A DNA stretch of 15,280 bases from an uncultured Christensenellaceae bacterium (GTDB lineage Bacteria; Bacillota; Clostridia; Christensenellales; Pumilibacteraceae): the NCBI GenBank assembly GCA_910587025.1, contig CAJUKR010000042.1, positions 1 to 15,280 of the forward strand. Direction: 5' to 3'. Each line of letters starts with the position of its first letter. The first letter of the stretch is position 1. The translations under genes and the position numbers were made by a program. This document shows, in pieces, positions 8,479 through 15,280 of this stretch. The notes beneath the pieces were generated by a model that saw only the letters and a list, made by a program, of their open reading frames with translations, searched no databases and had not been told where the DNA came from.

Positions 8479-9807
8479 ATGGAAGATTTGTTCTCCGTAT
8501 CGGGTACGGGAAATAAAATGAAGCCGCTTGCCGAGCGGATGCGTCCGTACGCGCTTAAGGACTTTATCGGGCAGAAACATCTTGTTTCCGAAGGGTCTCT
8601 TTTGTCGCGCGCGATTATGACCGATAAACTCGGCAGTTGCATTTTTTTCGGTCCGCCCGGTACCGGTAAGACTACGCTTGCTTCCATCATAGCAGAAACG
8701 ACAAACGGCGCGTTTGCGAAAATGAACGCCGTTTCATCGGGAGTCGCCGACGCCAAAAAATTGATAGAGGAAGCTCGCGACCGTCTGAAAATGTACGGTA
8801 AGCGGACTTATCTGTTGCTTGACGAATGCCATCGTTGGAATAAGGCGCAATCCGATTGCGTATTGTCCGCAATAGAAGACGGCAGTATAATATTTATCGG
8901 TTCGACGACGGAAAACCCGTATGTCGCGATGACAAACGCTATCGTGTCGCGTTGCCGTATTTTCGAGCTTAAGCCTTTGCGCGACGAAGAAGTCGAAGAG
9001 GGACTCAGGCGCGCTATAAGCGACGAAGCGAACGGATACGGAAAAATGAAACTGACCGTTACGGACGAAGCTGTCGCGCATTTCGTTTGGGCTGCGGGCG
9101 GAGATATGCGGAGCGCGTACGGCTCGCTTGAGCTTGCCGTGCTTTCGACCATGCCGAATGCGGACGGGTCTGTCATGATAGACGGCAAAGTTGCGGAACA
9201 ATCGTCGCAGAAAAAATTGCTCAGTGTGGACGAAACGTTATATTATGATATGTTGTCCGCATTTTGCAAATCTTTGCGCGGCTCGGATACGGATGCGGCA
9301 TTGTATTATGCTTTTCGGCTGATCGACAGCGGCTGCGATCCGATGCTCATTTTTCGCCGACTGATGGCTCACGCCGCGGAGGACGTCGGCGTTGCGAATA
9401 CGAATGCGCTCGTCGTTGCCACGAGCGCTTGCACCGCATACGAAAGGCTCGGTCAGCCCGAAGGTTTGATTCCGCTTACCGAAGCTATTATATGCGTTTG
9501 CACTTCGCCGAAATCGAATTCGGTCATAGTTGCTATGGACGCCGCCCGCGATTGCGTCAGAAAAAGCGGCGACGGTTTCGTCCCGTACAATCTTCGCAAT
9601 TATGTCGAGCATTCGCCGAATTGGGACGGAAGCCGATACGTGTATCCGCACGATTACGGCGGATATTTCAAGCAACAGTATTTACCGGATAACGTCCGCG
9701 ATGCGGTTTTTTATAAACCGGGAAACGAGGGCGACGAACCGCGAATAAGCGAGTTCATGCAGAGAATAAATAAACTTGCGGAAGACAACGCAAAGAAACG
9801 GAAATAA
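8479..9807 (+). CDS. rarA: Replication-associated recombination protein A (AAA+ ATPase, MgsA/RarA/WRNIP1 family)
   Basis: RarA is a tetrameric clamp-loader-like ATPase that acts at stalled replication forks together with SSB. The 442-residue product has Walker A GPPGTGKT (58-65), Walker B LLLDE followed by CHRWNKAQSD (112-125, the family's DExHRxNKxQ signature), sensor 1 GSTTENP (141-147) and the SRCRIFELK arginine-finger region (157-165). The C-terminal half matches the usual helical oligomerisation domain, with the typical LIFRRLMAHAAEDVG stretch and a late YPHDY motif. Length is normal. The start at 8479 gives the family-like N-terminus MEDLF; an in-frame ATG at 8518 (MKPLAERMRP, resembling the Bacillus start) has a GGGA 6 nt upstream and is the alternative if the mRNA is not leaderless. 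One base separates its stop from lepA. Confidence 0.95.
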   Translation: MEDLFSVSGTGNKMKPLAERMRPYALKDFIGQKHLVSEGSLLSRAIMTDKLGSCIFFGPPGTGKTTLASIIAETTNGAFAKMNAVSSGVADAKKLIEEARDRLKMYGKRTYLLLDECHRWNKAQSDCVLSAIEDGSIIFIGSTTENPYVAMTNAIVSRCRIFELKPLRDEEVEEGLRRAISDEANGYGKMKLTVTDEAVAHFVWAAGGDMRSAYGSLELAVLSTMPNADGSVMIDGKVAEQSSQKKLLSVDETLYYDMLSAFCKSLRGSDTDAALYYAFRLIDSGCDPMLIFRRLMAHAAEDVGVANTNALVVATSACTAYERLGQPEGLIPLTEAIICVCTSPKSNSVIVAMDAARDCVRKSGDGFVPYNLRNYVEHSPNWDGSRYVYPHDYGGYFKQQYLPDNVRDAVFYKPGNEGDEPRISEFMQRINKLAEDNAKKRK

Positions 9808-9808
9808 C

Positions 9809-11614
9809 ATGACAGACAGACAGAAAAAAATCCGCAATTTTTGTATAATAGCGCATATCGATCACGGAAAAAGCACGCTTGCCGATCGTCTTATCGAAAA
9901 GACTCAGACGGTTTCTTCCCGCGAACTTCAGGAACAATTGCTAGATTCGATGGATCTCGAGCGCGAGCGCGGTATTACGATAAAACTTACTCCCGTAAGA
10001 ATGTATTATACGAAAGACGGTGAGGAATACGAACTTAATCTTATAGATACTCCGGGGCACGTCGACTTTACGTTCGAAGTGTCGAGATCGCTTCGCGCTT
10101 GCGAGGGTGCCGTGCTCGTCGTCGATGCGGCGCAGGGCGTGGAAGCGCAGACGCTCGCAAACGTTTATCTTGCCATAGACAACAATCTCGAAATTTTGCC
10201 CGTGATAAACAAAATCGATCTTCCGAGCGCAAGACCGGAAGAAGTCAAGCGCGAGGTCGAAGAGGTCGTCGGTATCGACGCTTCCGACGCGCCGCTTGTC
10301 AGCGCGAAAGAGGGAATAAATATCGGCGAAGTGCTGGACAAAATCGTAGATTGCGTTCCTCCTCCGTCGGGGATCGAAAATGCGCCGCTCAAGTGCCTGA
10401 TCTTCGATTCGTATTACGATAATTATAAAGGCGCTGTGTGTCTCGTTCGCGTGATCGACGGCGAGGTAAAGGCGGGAATGCGTATAAAAATGATGGCTTC
10501 GGGCAAGACGTACGATTGCGTGGAAGTCGGGATATTCAATCCCAAGCCTACTCCCGTGCAGTCGCTTAAGGCGGGCAATGTCGGTTATATCGCGGCAAGC
10601 ATAAAGGCCATAGCCGAAACCGCTCCGGGCGACACCGTGACCGATGCAGACAATCCGACTTCCGCCCCGTGCGACGGTTATAAAGAAGTTCAGCCTGTCG
10701 TATACAGCGGCGTATTTCCTGCGGACGGATCGAGATATAACGACTTGAAAGACGCGCTCGAACGACTGAAACTGTCCGATGCCGCGCTTTATTACGAGCC
10801 GGAGGTTTCCACGGCGCTCGGTTTCGGATTCCGTTGCGGCTTTCTCGGCTTGCTTCATATGGAGATCATTCAGGAACGTCTCGAGCGCGAATATAATCTC
10901 GATCTTATTACGACGGCGCCGAGTGTTACGTATCACGTACATAAGACGAACGGGGAAGTGATCACGGTTACAAATCCGTGCAATCTGCCTCCGACGACCG
11001 AAACGAATTATATCGAAGAACCCGTAGTCGCCGCCGAGATATTCACTCCGCCCGCGTATATCGGGTCGATTATGGAACTTTGTCAGGACAAGCGCGGCGT
11101 ATTCGAAGACATGCAGTACCTCGACGCAAACCGCGTGAAAATGAAATACAAAATGCCGCTTTCAGAAATAGTTTTCGACTTTTTCGACGGACTCAAGTCG
11201 CGCAGTCGCGGTTATGCGAGTCTGGACTACGAAATGGCGGGATATTCCAAAAGCGATATGGTAAAGCTCGACGTGCTTCTGAACGGCGAGATCTGCGACG
11301 CGTTGTCGTTGATAATCCATCGCGAAAAAGCGCAGGCGAGAGGACGCGCGCTTGCCGAAAAACTCAAAGAGGTCATTCCGCGTCAGTTGTTCGAGATCCC
11401 GATCCAGGCGGCTATCGGCGGCAAAGTCATAGCTCGCGAAACAGTAAAAGCAATGCGTAAGGACGTCCTTGCCAAGTGCTACGGCGGCGACGTAACGCGG
11501 AAGAAAAAGTTGCTTGAGAAGCAGAAAGAAGGGAAGAAGCGTATGCGTCAGTTCGGCAGTGTGGAAATACCGTCGGAAGCGTTCATGAGCATACTTAAAC
11601 TGGACGATAATTGA
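9809..11614 (+). CDS. lepA: Elongation factor 4 (LepA), ribosomal back-translocating GTPase
   Basis: LepA binds the ribosome in the manner of EF-G and promotes reverse translocation or helps initiation and 30S maturation. With ATG 9809 the protein is 601 residues, the normal size. GTPase motifs are complete: G1 AHIDHGKST (15-23), G2 RGITIK (54-59), G3 DTPGH (80-84, with the catalytic His), G4 NKID (134-137) and G5 SAKEG (165-169). Domain II, the EF-G-like domains III and V (GFRCGFLGLLHMEIIQERLERE is the usual signature, in two parts) and the LepA-specific C-terminal domain (PRQLFEIPIQAAIGGKVIAR) follow. The frame extends upstream into rarA, but ATG 9809, one base after the rarA stop and with GGAA 5' of it, gives the family N-terminus MTDRQKKIRNF. 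It is probably translationally coupled to rarA. Confidence 0.97.
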   Translation: MTDRQKKIRNFCIIAHIDHGKSTLADRLIEKTQTVSSRELQEQLLDSMDLERERGITIKLTPVRMYYTKDGEEYELNLIDTPGHVDFTFEVSRSLRACEGAVLVVDAAQGVEAQTLANVYLAIDNNLEILPVINKIDLPSARPEEVKREVEEVVGIDASDAPLVSAKEGINIGEVLDKIVDCVPPPSGIENAPLKCLIFDSYYDNYKGAVCLVRVIDGEVKAGMRIKMMASGKTYDCVEVGIFNPKPTPVQSLKAGNVGYIAASIKAIAETAPGDTVTDADNPTSAPCDGYKEVQPVVYSGVFPADGSRYNDLKDALERLKLSDAALYYEPEVSTALGFGFRCGFLGLLHMEIIQERLEREYNLDLITTAPSVTYHVHKTNGEVITVTNPCNLPPTTETNYIEEPVVAAEIFTPPAYIGSIMELCQDKRGVFEDMQYLDANRVKMKYKMPLSEIVFDFFDGLKSRSRGYASLDYEMAGYSKSDMVKLDVLLNGEICDALSLIIHREKAQARGRALAEKLKEVIPRQLFEIPIQAAIGGKVIARETVKAMRKDVLAKCYGGDVTRKKKLLEKQKEGKKRMRQFGSVEIPSEAFMSILKLDDN

Positions 11615-11618
11615 TATT

Positions 11619-12170
11619 ATGAAGATATTCGATATAACGAAAGAATTATTTTCCTCAAAGCCGTTTCCCGGCGATCCGCATCCGGAAATGCGACTTGAAA
11701 AGACTTTGGAAAAAGACGGTTATAATCTGACCGTTTTTTCCGCATGTGCGCATAATGCTACTCATATAGATGCGCCGAGCCATTTTTTGCCGAATTCATC
11801 TACTGTGTCAGACATAAATATCGAAAAATGCATGGGCAAATGTATGGTTTGCGATAATATAGACAGGGCAATGTCCGCATGCGACATGGGTTTTCGCAGA
11901 ATCATCCTGAAAGATATAAACGTTACTCCGACGCAGGCGGGATATTTTGCCGAGCGTGCAGAACTTATCGGTATAAGCGGCGAGTCGATCGGCAGCGATA
12001 CCGCGCCTGGAGAAGTACATAGAATTTTATTGTCGCATAATGTTGTGATCTTGGAAAATCTCGAGCTGTCCGACATAGAATGCGGCGAATACGGTATTGT
12101 CGCTTTGCCGCTTAAAATGAAGGGAAGCGACGGATCTCCCGTTCGCGCCGTACTTTTGAAAGATGAATAA
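11619..12170 (+). CDS. Cyclase-family metal-dependent hydrolase (KynB-like, PF04199 type)
   Basis: A 183-residue cytoplasmic protein of the 'putative cyclase' family, whose characterised members include bacterial kynurenine formamidase and isatin hydrolase. The metal-binding signature HxGTHxDxPxH is present as HNATHIDAPSHF (45-56): His45, His49, Asp51 and His55 are kept, while the usual Gly is Ala. The second family signature is seen near 131-148 (VHRILLSHNVVILENLEL). It is slightly shorter than typical KynB (about 205-210). No tryptophan-degradation genes are nearby, so formamidase is not a safe call; the substrate is unknown. It starts 4 bases after the lepA stop with a poor ribosome binding site and overlaps hemW by 8 bases, so it is embedded in a coupled operon. 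No cysteine motif or signal peptide is seen. Confidence 0.85.
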   Translation: MKIFDITKELFSSKPFPGDPHPEMRLEKTLEKDGYNLTVFSACAHNATHIDAPSHFLPNSSTVSDINIEKCMGKCMVCDNIDRAMSACDMGFRRIILKDINVTPTQAGYFAERAELIGISGESIGSDTAPGEVHRILLSHNVVILENLELSDIECGEYGIVALPLKMKGSDGSPVRAVLLKDE

Positions 12171-13260
12171 ACTCGGCGTATACGTTCACATTCCTTTTTG
12201 CAACGGTAAATGCGCTTATTGCGACTTTGTTTCCGGCGTTTACGACGAAGAAGTCAAAAGAAAATATTTTGCCGAACTGTTGCGTGAAATCGGAGGTTTC
12301 GATTTCGGCGGCTATGAAATAGATACGGTATATTTCGGAGGAGGAACGCCGTCTTCCGTTTCACTCGAGTATATATCCGGAGTGCTTGACGCGCTTCGCA
12401 GTAATGCTTTTTTTTCGGACGAAGCGGAAATCACGCTGGAGTGTAATCCCGAATCGTTCGACGAAGAAAAAGCGAAGAAGTATGCCGAAACGGGCATAAA
12501 CAGATTGAGTTTCGGACTTCAGTCCGCGACCGATTCTTTGCTTAAGAAAATAGGTCGGTTGCATGATACGTCGGAATTTCTTGCCGCACTCGATATCGCC
12601 GAAAAATATTTCGATAATATTTCCGCCGATCTGATGCTCGGATTGCCCGGGCAGACGAAAGAAGATGTTATAAAGACAATCGATTTGCTGTCGGGAAGAA
12701 AACTGAAACATATTTCCGTATATGCGTTGAAAGTCGAAGAAGGAACCCCGCTCGCGTCGAGCGGCTACGCAACGGACGAAGATTACTCGGCGGAGCTGTA
12801 CGATATCGCATTCGGGCGTTTGTGCGAACACGATTACCGTCGTTACGAAGTAAGCAATTTCGCTTTTCCAGGTTTCGAAAGCAAACATAATCTCAAATAT
12901 TGGCGCAGAAACGATTACGTCGGATTCGGCGTCGCCGCGCATTCGTTTGTTCATGATACGCGCTATTTCAACACGTCCGATATCGATATATATATTCGGG
13001 GGACGCATGCGGTCGATCGCACGTATATCGACCCGAAAAGCGAAGAAGCCGCGGAAGAAACGATTATGCTTGCGCTCAGAACCGCCGAAGGCCTCGATCT
13101 TGGTGAGTATGCAAGAATGTTCGGAAGAGATCTGTCGGAGTATAAACGCGGAGAAATAGATTCTCTTGCAGAATATATGGAAGTGTCCGACGGGCATTTG
13201 CGGCTTACCGAAAAAGGATTCTATTTAATGAACGGGCTTATCGTAAGGCTTCTGGATTGA
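12163..13260 (+). CDS. hemW: Radical SAM heme chaperone HemW
   Basis: HemW binds heme and a [4Fe-4S] cluster and is thought to deliver heme to respiratory proteins; it was long annotated as an oxygen-independent coproporphyrinogen oxidase. The 365-residue product begins with the strand MNKLGVYVHIPF and the cluster motif C13-x3-C17-x2-C20. The fourth Cys of true HemN (CxxxCxxCxC) is absent (CAYCDF), which separates HemW from HemN. YFGGGTPS (57-64) is the SAM-binding glycine motif, and HNLKYW (242-247) is the family's HNxxYW. The ATG at 12163 lies inside the cyclase gene (8-base overlap). The ORF ends at TGA 13260 with no convincing terminator after it. Whether heme is made or only scavenged by this organism cannot be seen here. 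Confidence 0.93.
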   Translation: MNKLGVYVHIPFCNGKCAYCDFVSGVYDEEVKRKYFAELLREIGGFDFGGYEIDTVYFGGGTPSSVSLEYISGVLDALRSNAFFSDEAEITLECNPESFDEEKAKKYAETGINRLSFGLQSATDSLLKKIGRLHDTSEFLAALDIAEKYFDNISADLMLGLPGQTKEDVIKTIDLLSGRKLKHISVYALKVEEGTPLASSGYATDEDYSAELYDIAFGRLCEHDYRRYEVSNFAFPGFESKHNLKYWRRNDYVGFGVAAHSFVHDTRYFNTSDIDIYIRGTHAVDRTYIDPKSEEAAEETIMLALRTAEGLDLGEYARMFGRDLSEYKRGEIDSLAEYMEVSDGHLRLTEKGFYLMNGLIVRLLD

Positions 13261-13311
13261 TGTGTTACTTGCTGTTTTTTAGAAAAATTTGCAAAATATG
13301 TTATAAATTTA

Positions 13312-13340
13312 TTGACAAACGATTATACTTGTGCTATGCT
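13312..13340 (+). promoter_or_regulatory. Sigma-A promoter of the hrcA heat-shock operon
   Basis: Consensus TTGACA (13312-13317), 17-bp spacer, TATGCT (13335-13340, 4/6 match to TATAAT). The expected start near 13347 lies inside the first CIRCE, the classical arrangement for repression by HrcA. The surrounding 13261-13311 stretch is AT-rich and otherwise empty. Confidence 0.88.
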
Positions 13341-13343
13341 GAT

Positions 13344-13370
13344 TTAGCAATCAATGCAAACGAGTGCTAA
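13344..13370 (+). promoter_or_regulatory. CIRCE operator 1 (HrcA binding site)
   Basis: Inverted repeat TTAGCAATC (13344-13352), 9-nt spacer, GAGTGCTAA (13362-13370). It matches the consensus TTAGCACTC-N9-GAGTGCTAA at 17 of 18 arm positions. It begins 3 bases after the -10 and covers the start site. Confidence 0.95.
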
Positions 13371-13393
13371 GACTCTTTGCGTAAGAGTGCTAA
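13367..13393 (+). promoter_or_regulatory. CIRCE-like operator 2, overlapping the first
   Basis: A perfect right arm GAGTGCTAA (13385-13393) stands 9 bases after CTAAGACTC (13367-13375), which matches the left-arm consensus at 6 of 9 positions. It overlaps operator 1 by 4 bases; the right arms are 23 bp apart. It ends just before the hrcA ribosome binding site GGAG (13395-13398). Confidence 0.65.
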
Positions 13394-13403
13394 CGGAGTG
13401 ACA

Positions 13404-14447
13404 ATGGCGCTTAGCGAGAGAAAAGAAAAGATAATCCGCGCTGTTATCGACAGCTATTTGGACAGTTGCGAGCCTGTTTCGAGTGCGGATATTAAGGCGA
13501 ATTATCTGCCCGCTTTTTCTACCGCAACGATAAGAAACGAGCTGTCCGCGCTTGAAGAAATGGGGTATTTGGATCAGCCCCATACGTCGGCGGGGCGCGT
13601 TCCCACGGTGGACGCATACAGACTGTACGTCGACAAGCTGATGCCCAAGCGCGAATTGTTGCCGTCCGAACTCGATATTGTCAAAAAGTATTTCGATAAA
13701 AAAATTACCGAAATCGACGATGTTCTTCGTTCGACCGCCAAGGTGATAAGCGAAATAACACACCTTGCGGGCGTTGCGTATGTCCGCGATATTTCGGGGG
13801 CGATAGTACGCAATATAAAAATCGTTCGTATAACGGATAATATGGCGATAGTCATTATCGTTACCGACCTCGGCGTGCTTAAAGATGCCACGGTCACGAT
13901 TTCGGGCGATGTTTCGGATGAATACTTCGATTCCGCGTCAGGCTTCATTACCGGAGCGTTCTCGGGTCACAGCGTCGGCGAGATCTGCGACCCCGAACCC
14001 ATAATCTCGAAAGTCAGGGATGAGTTTCGCGTCGTATTCGATACCATAATAGATATCTTGAAAGGATATATGTCGGACAGCGATAAAAAAGGACTTGTTC
14101 TCGAGGGCGGGTCGAAGTTGCTCGAGCAACCCGAATATTCCAATGTCGCGAAGGCCAAAGCGATGCTCGAGATGCTTGAATCCAAGGAGAAGCTTGCGCC
14201 TGCGCTCGGTAATAAGGAGTCGGATGTCGGCTTGACGATAAACATATCGCCGGAAAGCGACGGAGATCCGGAGTGCGCGATCGTTACGGCGAATCTGACG
14301 GCGCACGGCGTAAATATCGGCAAAGCGGGGGTCATAGGCCCCGTTAGAATGGACTATTCGAAGATAGTATCCGTGCTTGACTATATCGGAAAAGCGATAG
14401 ACGAATTGCCCGTCGGTAAATCTGAAAAAAATACGGGAAATAATTAA
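13404..14447 (+). CDS. hrcA: Heat-inducible transcription repressor HrcA
   Basis: HrcA represses class I heat-shock genes by binding CIRCE; GroEL helps it fold, so titration of GroEL by damaged proteins relieves repression. The 347-residue product has the N-terminal winged helix with the recognition segment STATIRNEL (39-47), then the family hallmark QPHTSAGRVPT (58-68) and AYRLYVDKL. A long GAF-like/dimerisation region follows. Length is normal. The frame could start at TTG 13377, but ATG 13404 is preceded 5 bases earlier by GGAG and gives the standard N-terminus. Two CIRCE sites upstream imply autoregulation. The gap to grpE is 29 bases with a good ribosome binding site, so they form one operon. 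Confidence 0.97.
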   Translation: MALSERKEKIIRAVIDSYLDSCEPVSSADIKANYLPAFSTATIRNELSALEEMGYLDQPHTSAGRVPTVDAYRLYVDKLMPKRELLPSELDIVKKYFDKKITEIDDVLRSTAKVISEITHLAGVAYVRDISGAIVRNIKIVRITDNMAIVIIVTDLGVLKDATVTISGDVSDEYFDSASGFITGAFSGHSVGEICDPEPIISKVRDEFRVVFDTIIDILKGYMSDSDKKGLVLEGGSKLLEQPEYSNVAKAKAMLEMLESKEKLAPALGNKESDVGLTINISPESDGDPECAIVTANLTAHGVNIGKAGVIGPVRMDYSKIVSVLDYIGKAIDELPVGKSEKNTGNN

Positions 14448-14476
14448 GAATATAAGTTTTAGGAAAGGAAGCCTTA

Positions 14477-14695
14477 ATGCAAGACGAATTCAAGAACGAA
14501 GAGACGAAAGTGGCGGAAACGGACGTTGCGTCCGACGAAGCTACCGTTGCCTACAAGTACAATGACGACGGTATTCCGCCTTGTAAAGAAGAAGACGACC
14601 GCATCGCTTCGTTGGAGTCCGTGATATCCGAACTCGAAGCGAAACTTTCGGTTGCATTGTCCGAAAGAGACAAGGAAACGGACAAACTCAAAGAC
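14477..14695 (+). CDS. grpE: GrpE N-terminal fragment, cut at a chimeric junction
   Basis: GrpE is the nucleotide exchange factor of DnaK. ATG 14477 is preceded by AGGAAAGGAAG (14461-14471). About 73 codons look genuine: an acidic disordered N-terminus, then the start of the long GrpE coiled coil (about residues 41-73, EEDDRIASLESVISELEAKL then SERDKETDKLKD). The expected continuation (the LRLxAxFxNYRKR region and the C-terminal beta domain) is missing. The frame stays open to 15028, but those residues are the antisense of a nuclease gene and carry no GrpE similarity. The identification rests on the N-terminal pattern and on position behind hrcA. dnaK and dnaJ would be expected next in an intact locus. 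Confidence 0.8.
14684..14695. other. Junction between Clostridia-type grpE and a foreign nuclease fragment
   Basis: The 12 bases AAACTCAAAGAC fit both sides: in the + frame they encode KLKD of GrpE, and on the - strand their RC encodes the end of the nuclease's conserved YVFEF. Left of 14684 nuclease similarity stops (the expected Lys after FEF is Val); right of 14695 GrpE similarity stops. No target duplication, inverted repeat or transposase is visible. Confidence 0.75.
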
Positions 14696-15280
14696 GTAAA
14701 CGGCATCTTTTGTCTGCACCACGGCATCGGCACGACCACGCGCACTGCGCACTTCCGCCTGTACGAATTGACCCAGCAAAGTGAAGACGACATAAAAGAT
14801 GGCCTGGTAGTGGCGTTCGGTATTGTTGCTCAGTTCGTAGGGAATGCCTGCAAAGAATACTTTCAGACGTTCCATGAAAGCATCCACATCACCGGAACGG
14901 AGTTCACGCATAAACTTGGCTATGTGGAAACCGGTTTCATCATCGGTCACTTCCGTATAATAAGGTACCAGAAAATTCAAGAAACCATAGCGTACCTCAT
15001 CATTGGGAAAACCCAAAGTGTACAATAAAACATCCCTGTCGTAGTCTTTGATGGTCAGATAACCACTCTGGTAAATCATGGGAAGCGGGTTCTTTACTTC
15101 TGCACGATACTCAAAAAAAGCAGAAGCCGTCACTTCAACTCCCTCAATCAGAAGGCGCAAATCATAATCACTCTCTTTCAATAAATTTACCAAATAGGTA
15201 GGAGTACCGGTCTGAAACCAGAAATTATCCAAAATCTTCGACTTGCATGCATGCAACACACTGAAAGGATTAAAAACCCC
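14684..15280 (-). CDS. AAA-ATPase-like/PD-(D/E)XK nuclease family protein, C-terminal part (partial at both ends)
   Basis: About 199 codons read on the - strand, entering from beyond the right edge (GVFNPFSVLHACKSKI) and ending at the junction. The pattern is that of the large family with an N-terminal AAA-ATPase-like domain and a C-terminal PD-(D/E)XK (DUF1703) domain, very numerous in Bacteroidales and also found elsewhere. Hallmarks seen are FWFQTGTPTYLVNLL, LLYQSGYLTIKDYD in variant form (MIYQSGYLTIKDYD), YTLGFPNDEVRYGF, FVQAEVRSARGRADAVV and YVFEF. In GRADAVV the Asp, and in YVFEF the Glu, are the nuclease acids; the Lys that normally follows FEF and the last 30 or so residues are lost. 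The biological role of the family is unclear. Codon choice differs from the rest of the window. The - frame runs on to 14474 through grpE antisense, which is not real. Confidence 0.82.

Noticed and set aside
13261..13311. Terminator after hemW
   Set aside because: Only a very weak TTTTT-AG-AAAAA pairing is present, with no GC-rich stem, so I do not call it.
14474..14683. Extension of the nuclease reading frame on the - strand through grpE
   Set aside because: The conserved YVFEFK motif breaks at 14684 and the remaining residues are antisense to grpE.
14477..15028. A 183-codon + strand gene beginning as GrpE
   Set aside because: Codons after about 14695 are the antisense of the nuclease gene, so the fused product is an accident of the join.
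14684..15280. Mobile-element insertion into grpE carrying the nuclease
   Set aside because: The nuclease is itself truncated at the same point and there are no terminal repeats, target duplication or transposase, although the far end lies outside the window.

Overview
The window looks like chromosomal DNA of an uncultured Clostridia-type Firmicute, probably from a metagenome. The evidence is a bacterial type A RNase P RNA, the class I heat-shock start (CIRCE operators, hrcA, grpE), the gene order lepA-hemW-hrcA-grpE typical of Clostridia, and uniform codon usage with many TCG, CGC and TTCG words. I cannot name the genus. The last roughly 590 bases do not belong to this background.

Layout. 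At the left edge is the 3' end of a gene for a charged coiled-coil protein of unknown function (2-796, +). It converges on rnpB, the RNase P RNA (841-1179, -), and the two share a perfect 13-bp hairpin that can terminate transcription both ways (799-830). Divergent from rnpB lies one very large gene (1254-8441, +) for a cyclic beta-1,2-glucan synthase-like membrane protein of 2395 residues. It has a GT84 glycosyltransferase, a cyclisation (glucoamylase-like, GH189) domain, GH94-type sugar-binding domains and a GH94 phosphorylase domain, and fills almost half the window.

A sharp sigma-A promoter directly after its stop (8442-8471) starts a tight + strand cluster: rarA (replication-fork AAA+ ATPase), lepA (EF4, back-translocating ribosomal GTPase), a small cyclase-family (KynB-like) metal hydrolase, and hemW (radical SAM heme chaperone). 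The gaps are 1 nt and 4 nt, then an 8-nt overlap, so translational coupling is likely. The rarA promoter sits so close to its first ATG that the mRNA may be leaderless.

After hemW a second strong promoter (13312-13340) with two overlapping CIRCE operators (13344-13393) drives hrcA, the heat-shock repressor that binds CIRCE, followed by grpE. The usual dnaK and dnaJ would be expected next, but grpE breaks off after about 73 codons at 14684-14695. From there to the right edge the sequence is, on the opposite strand, the C-terminal half of an AAA-ATPase-like/PD-(D/E)XK nuclease family protein of the kind abundant in Bacteroidales. Both genes are cut at the same point with about 12 shared bases and no mobile-element signature. 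I read this as a chimeric join (assembly or amplification artefact), with real rearrangement as a less likely alternative.

I found no CRISPR array, tRNA, transposase, toxin-antitoxin pair or evident new system. The most useful points are the chimeric join, the giant glucan synthase, the doubled CIRCE operator and the possibly leaderless rarA mRNA.
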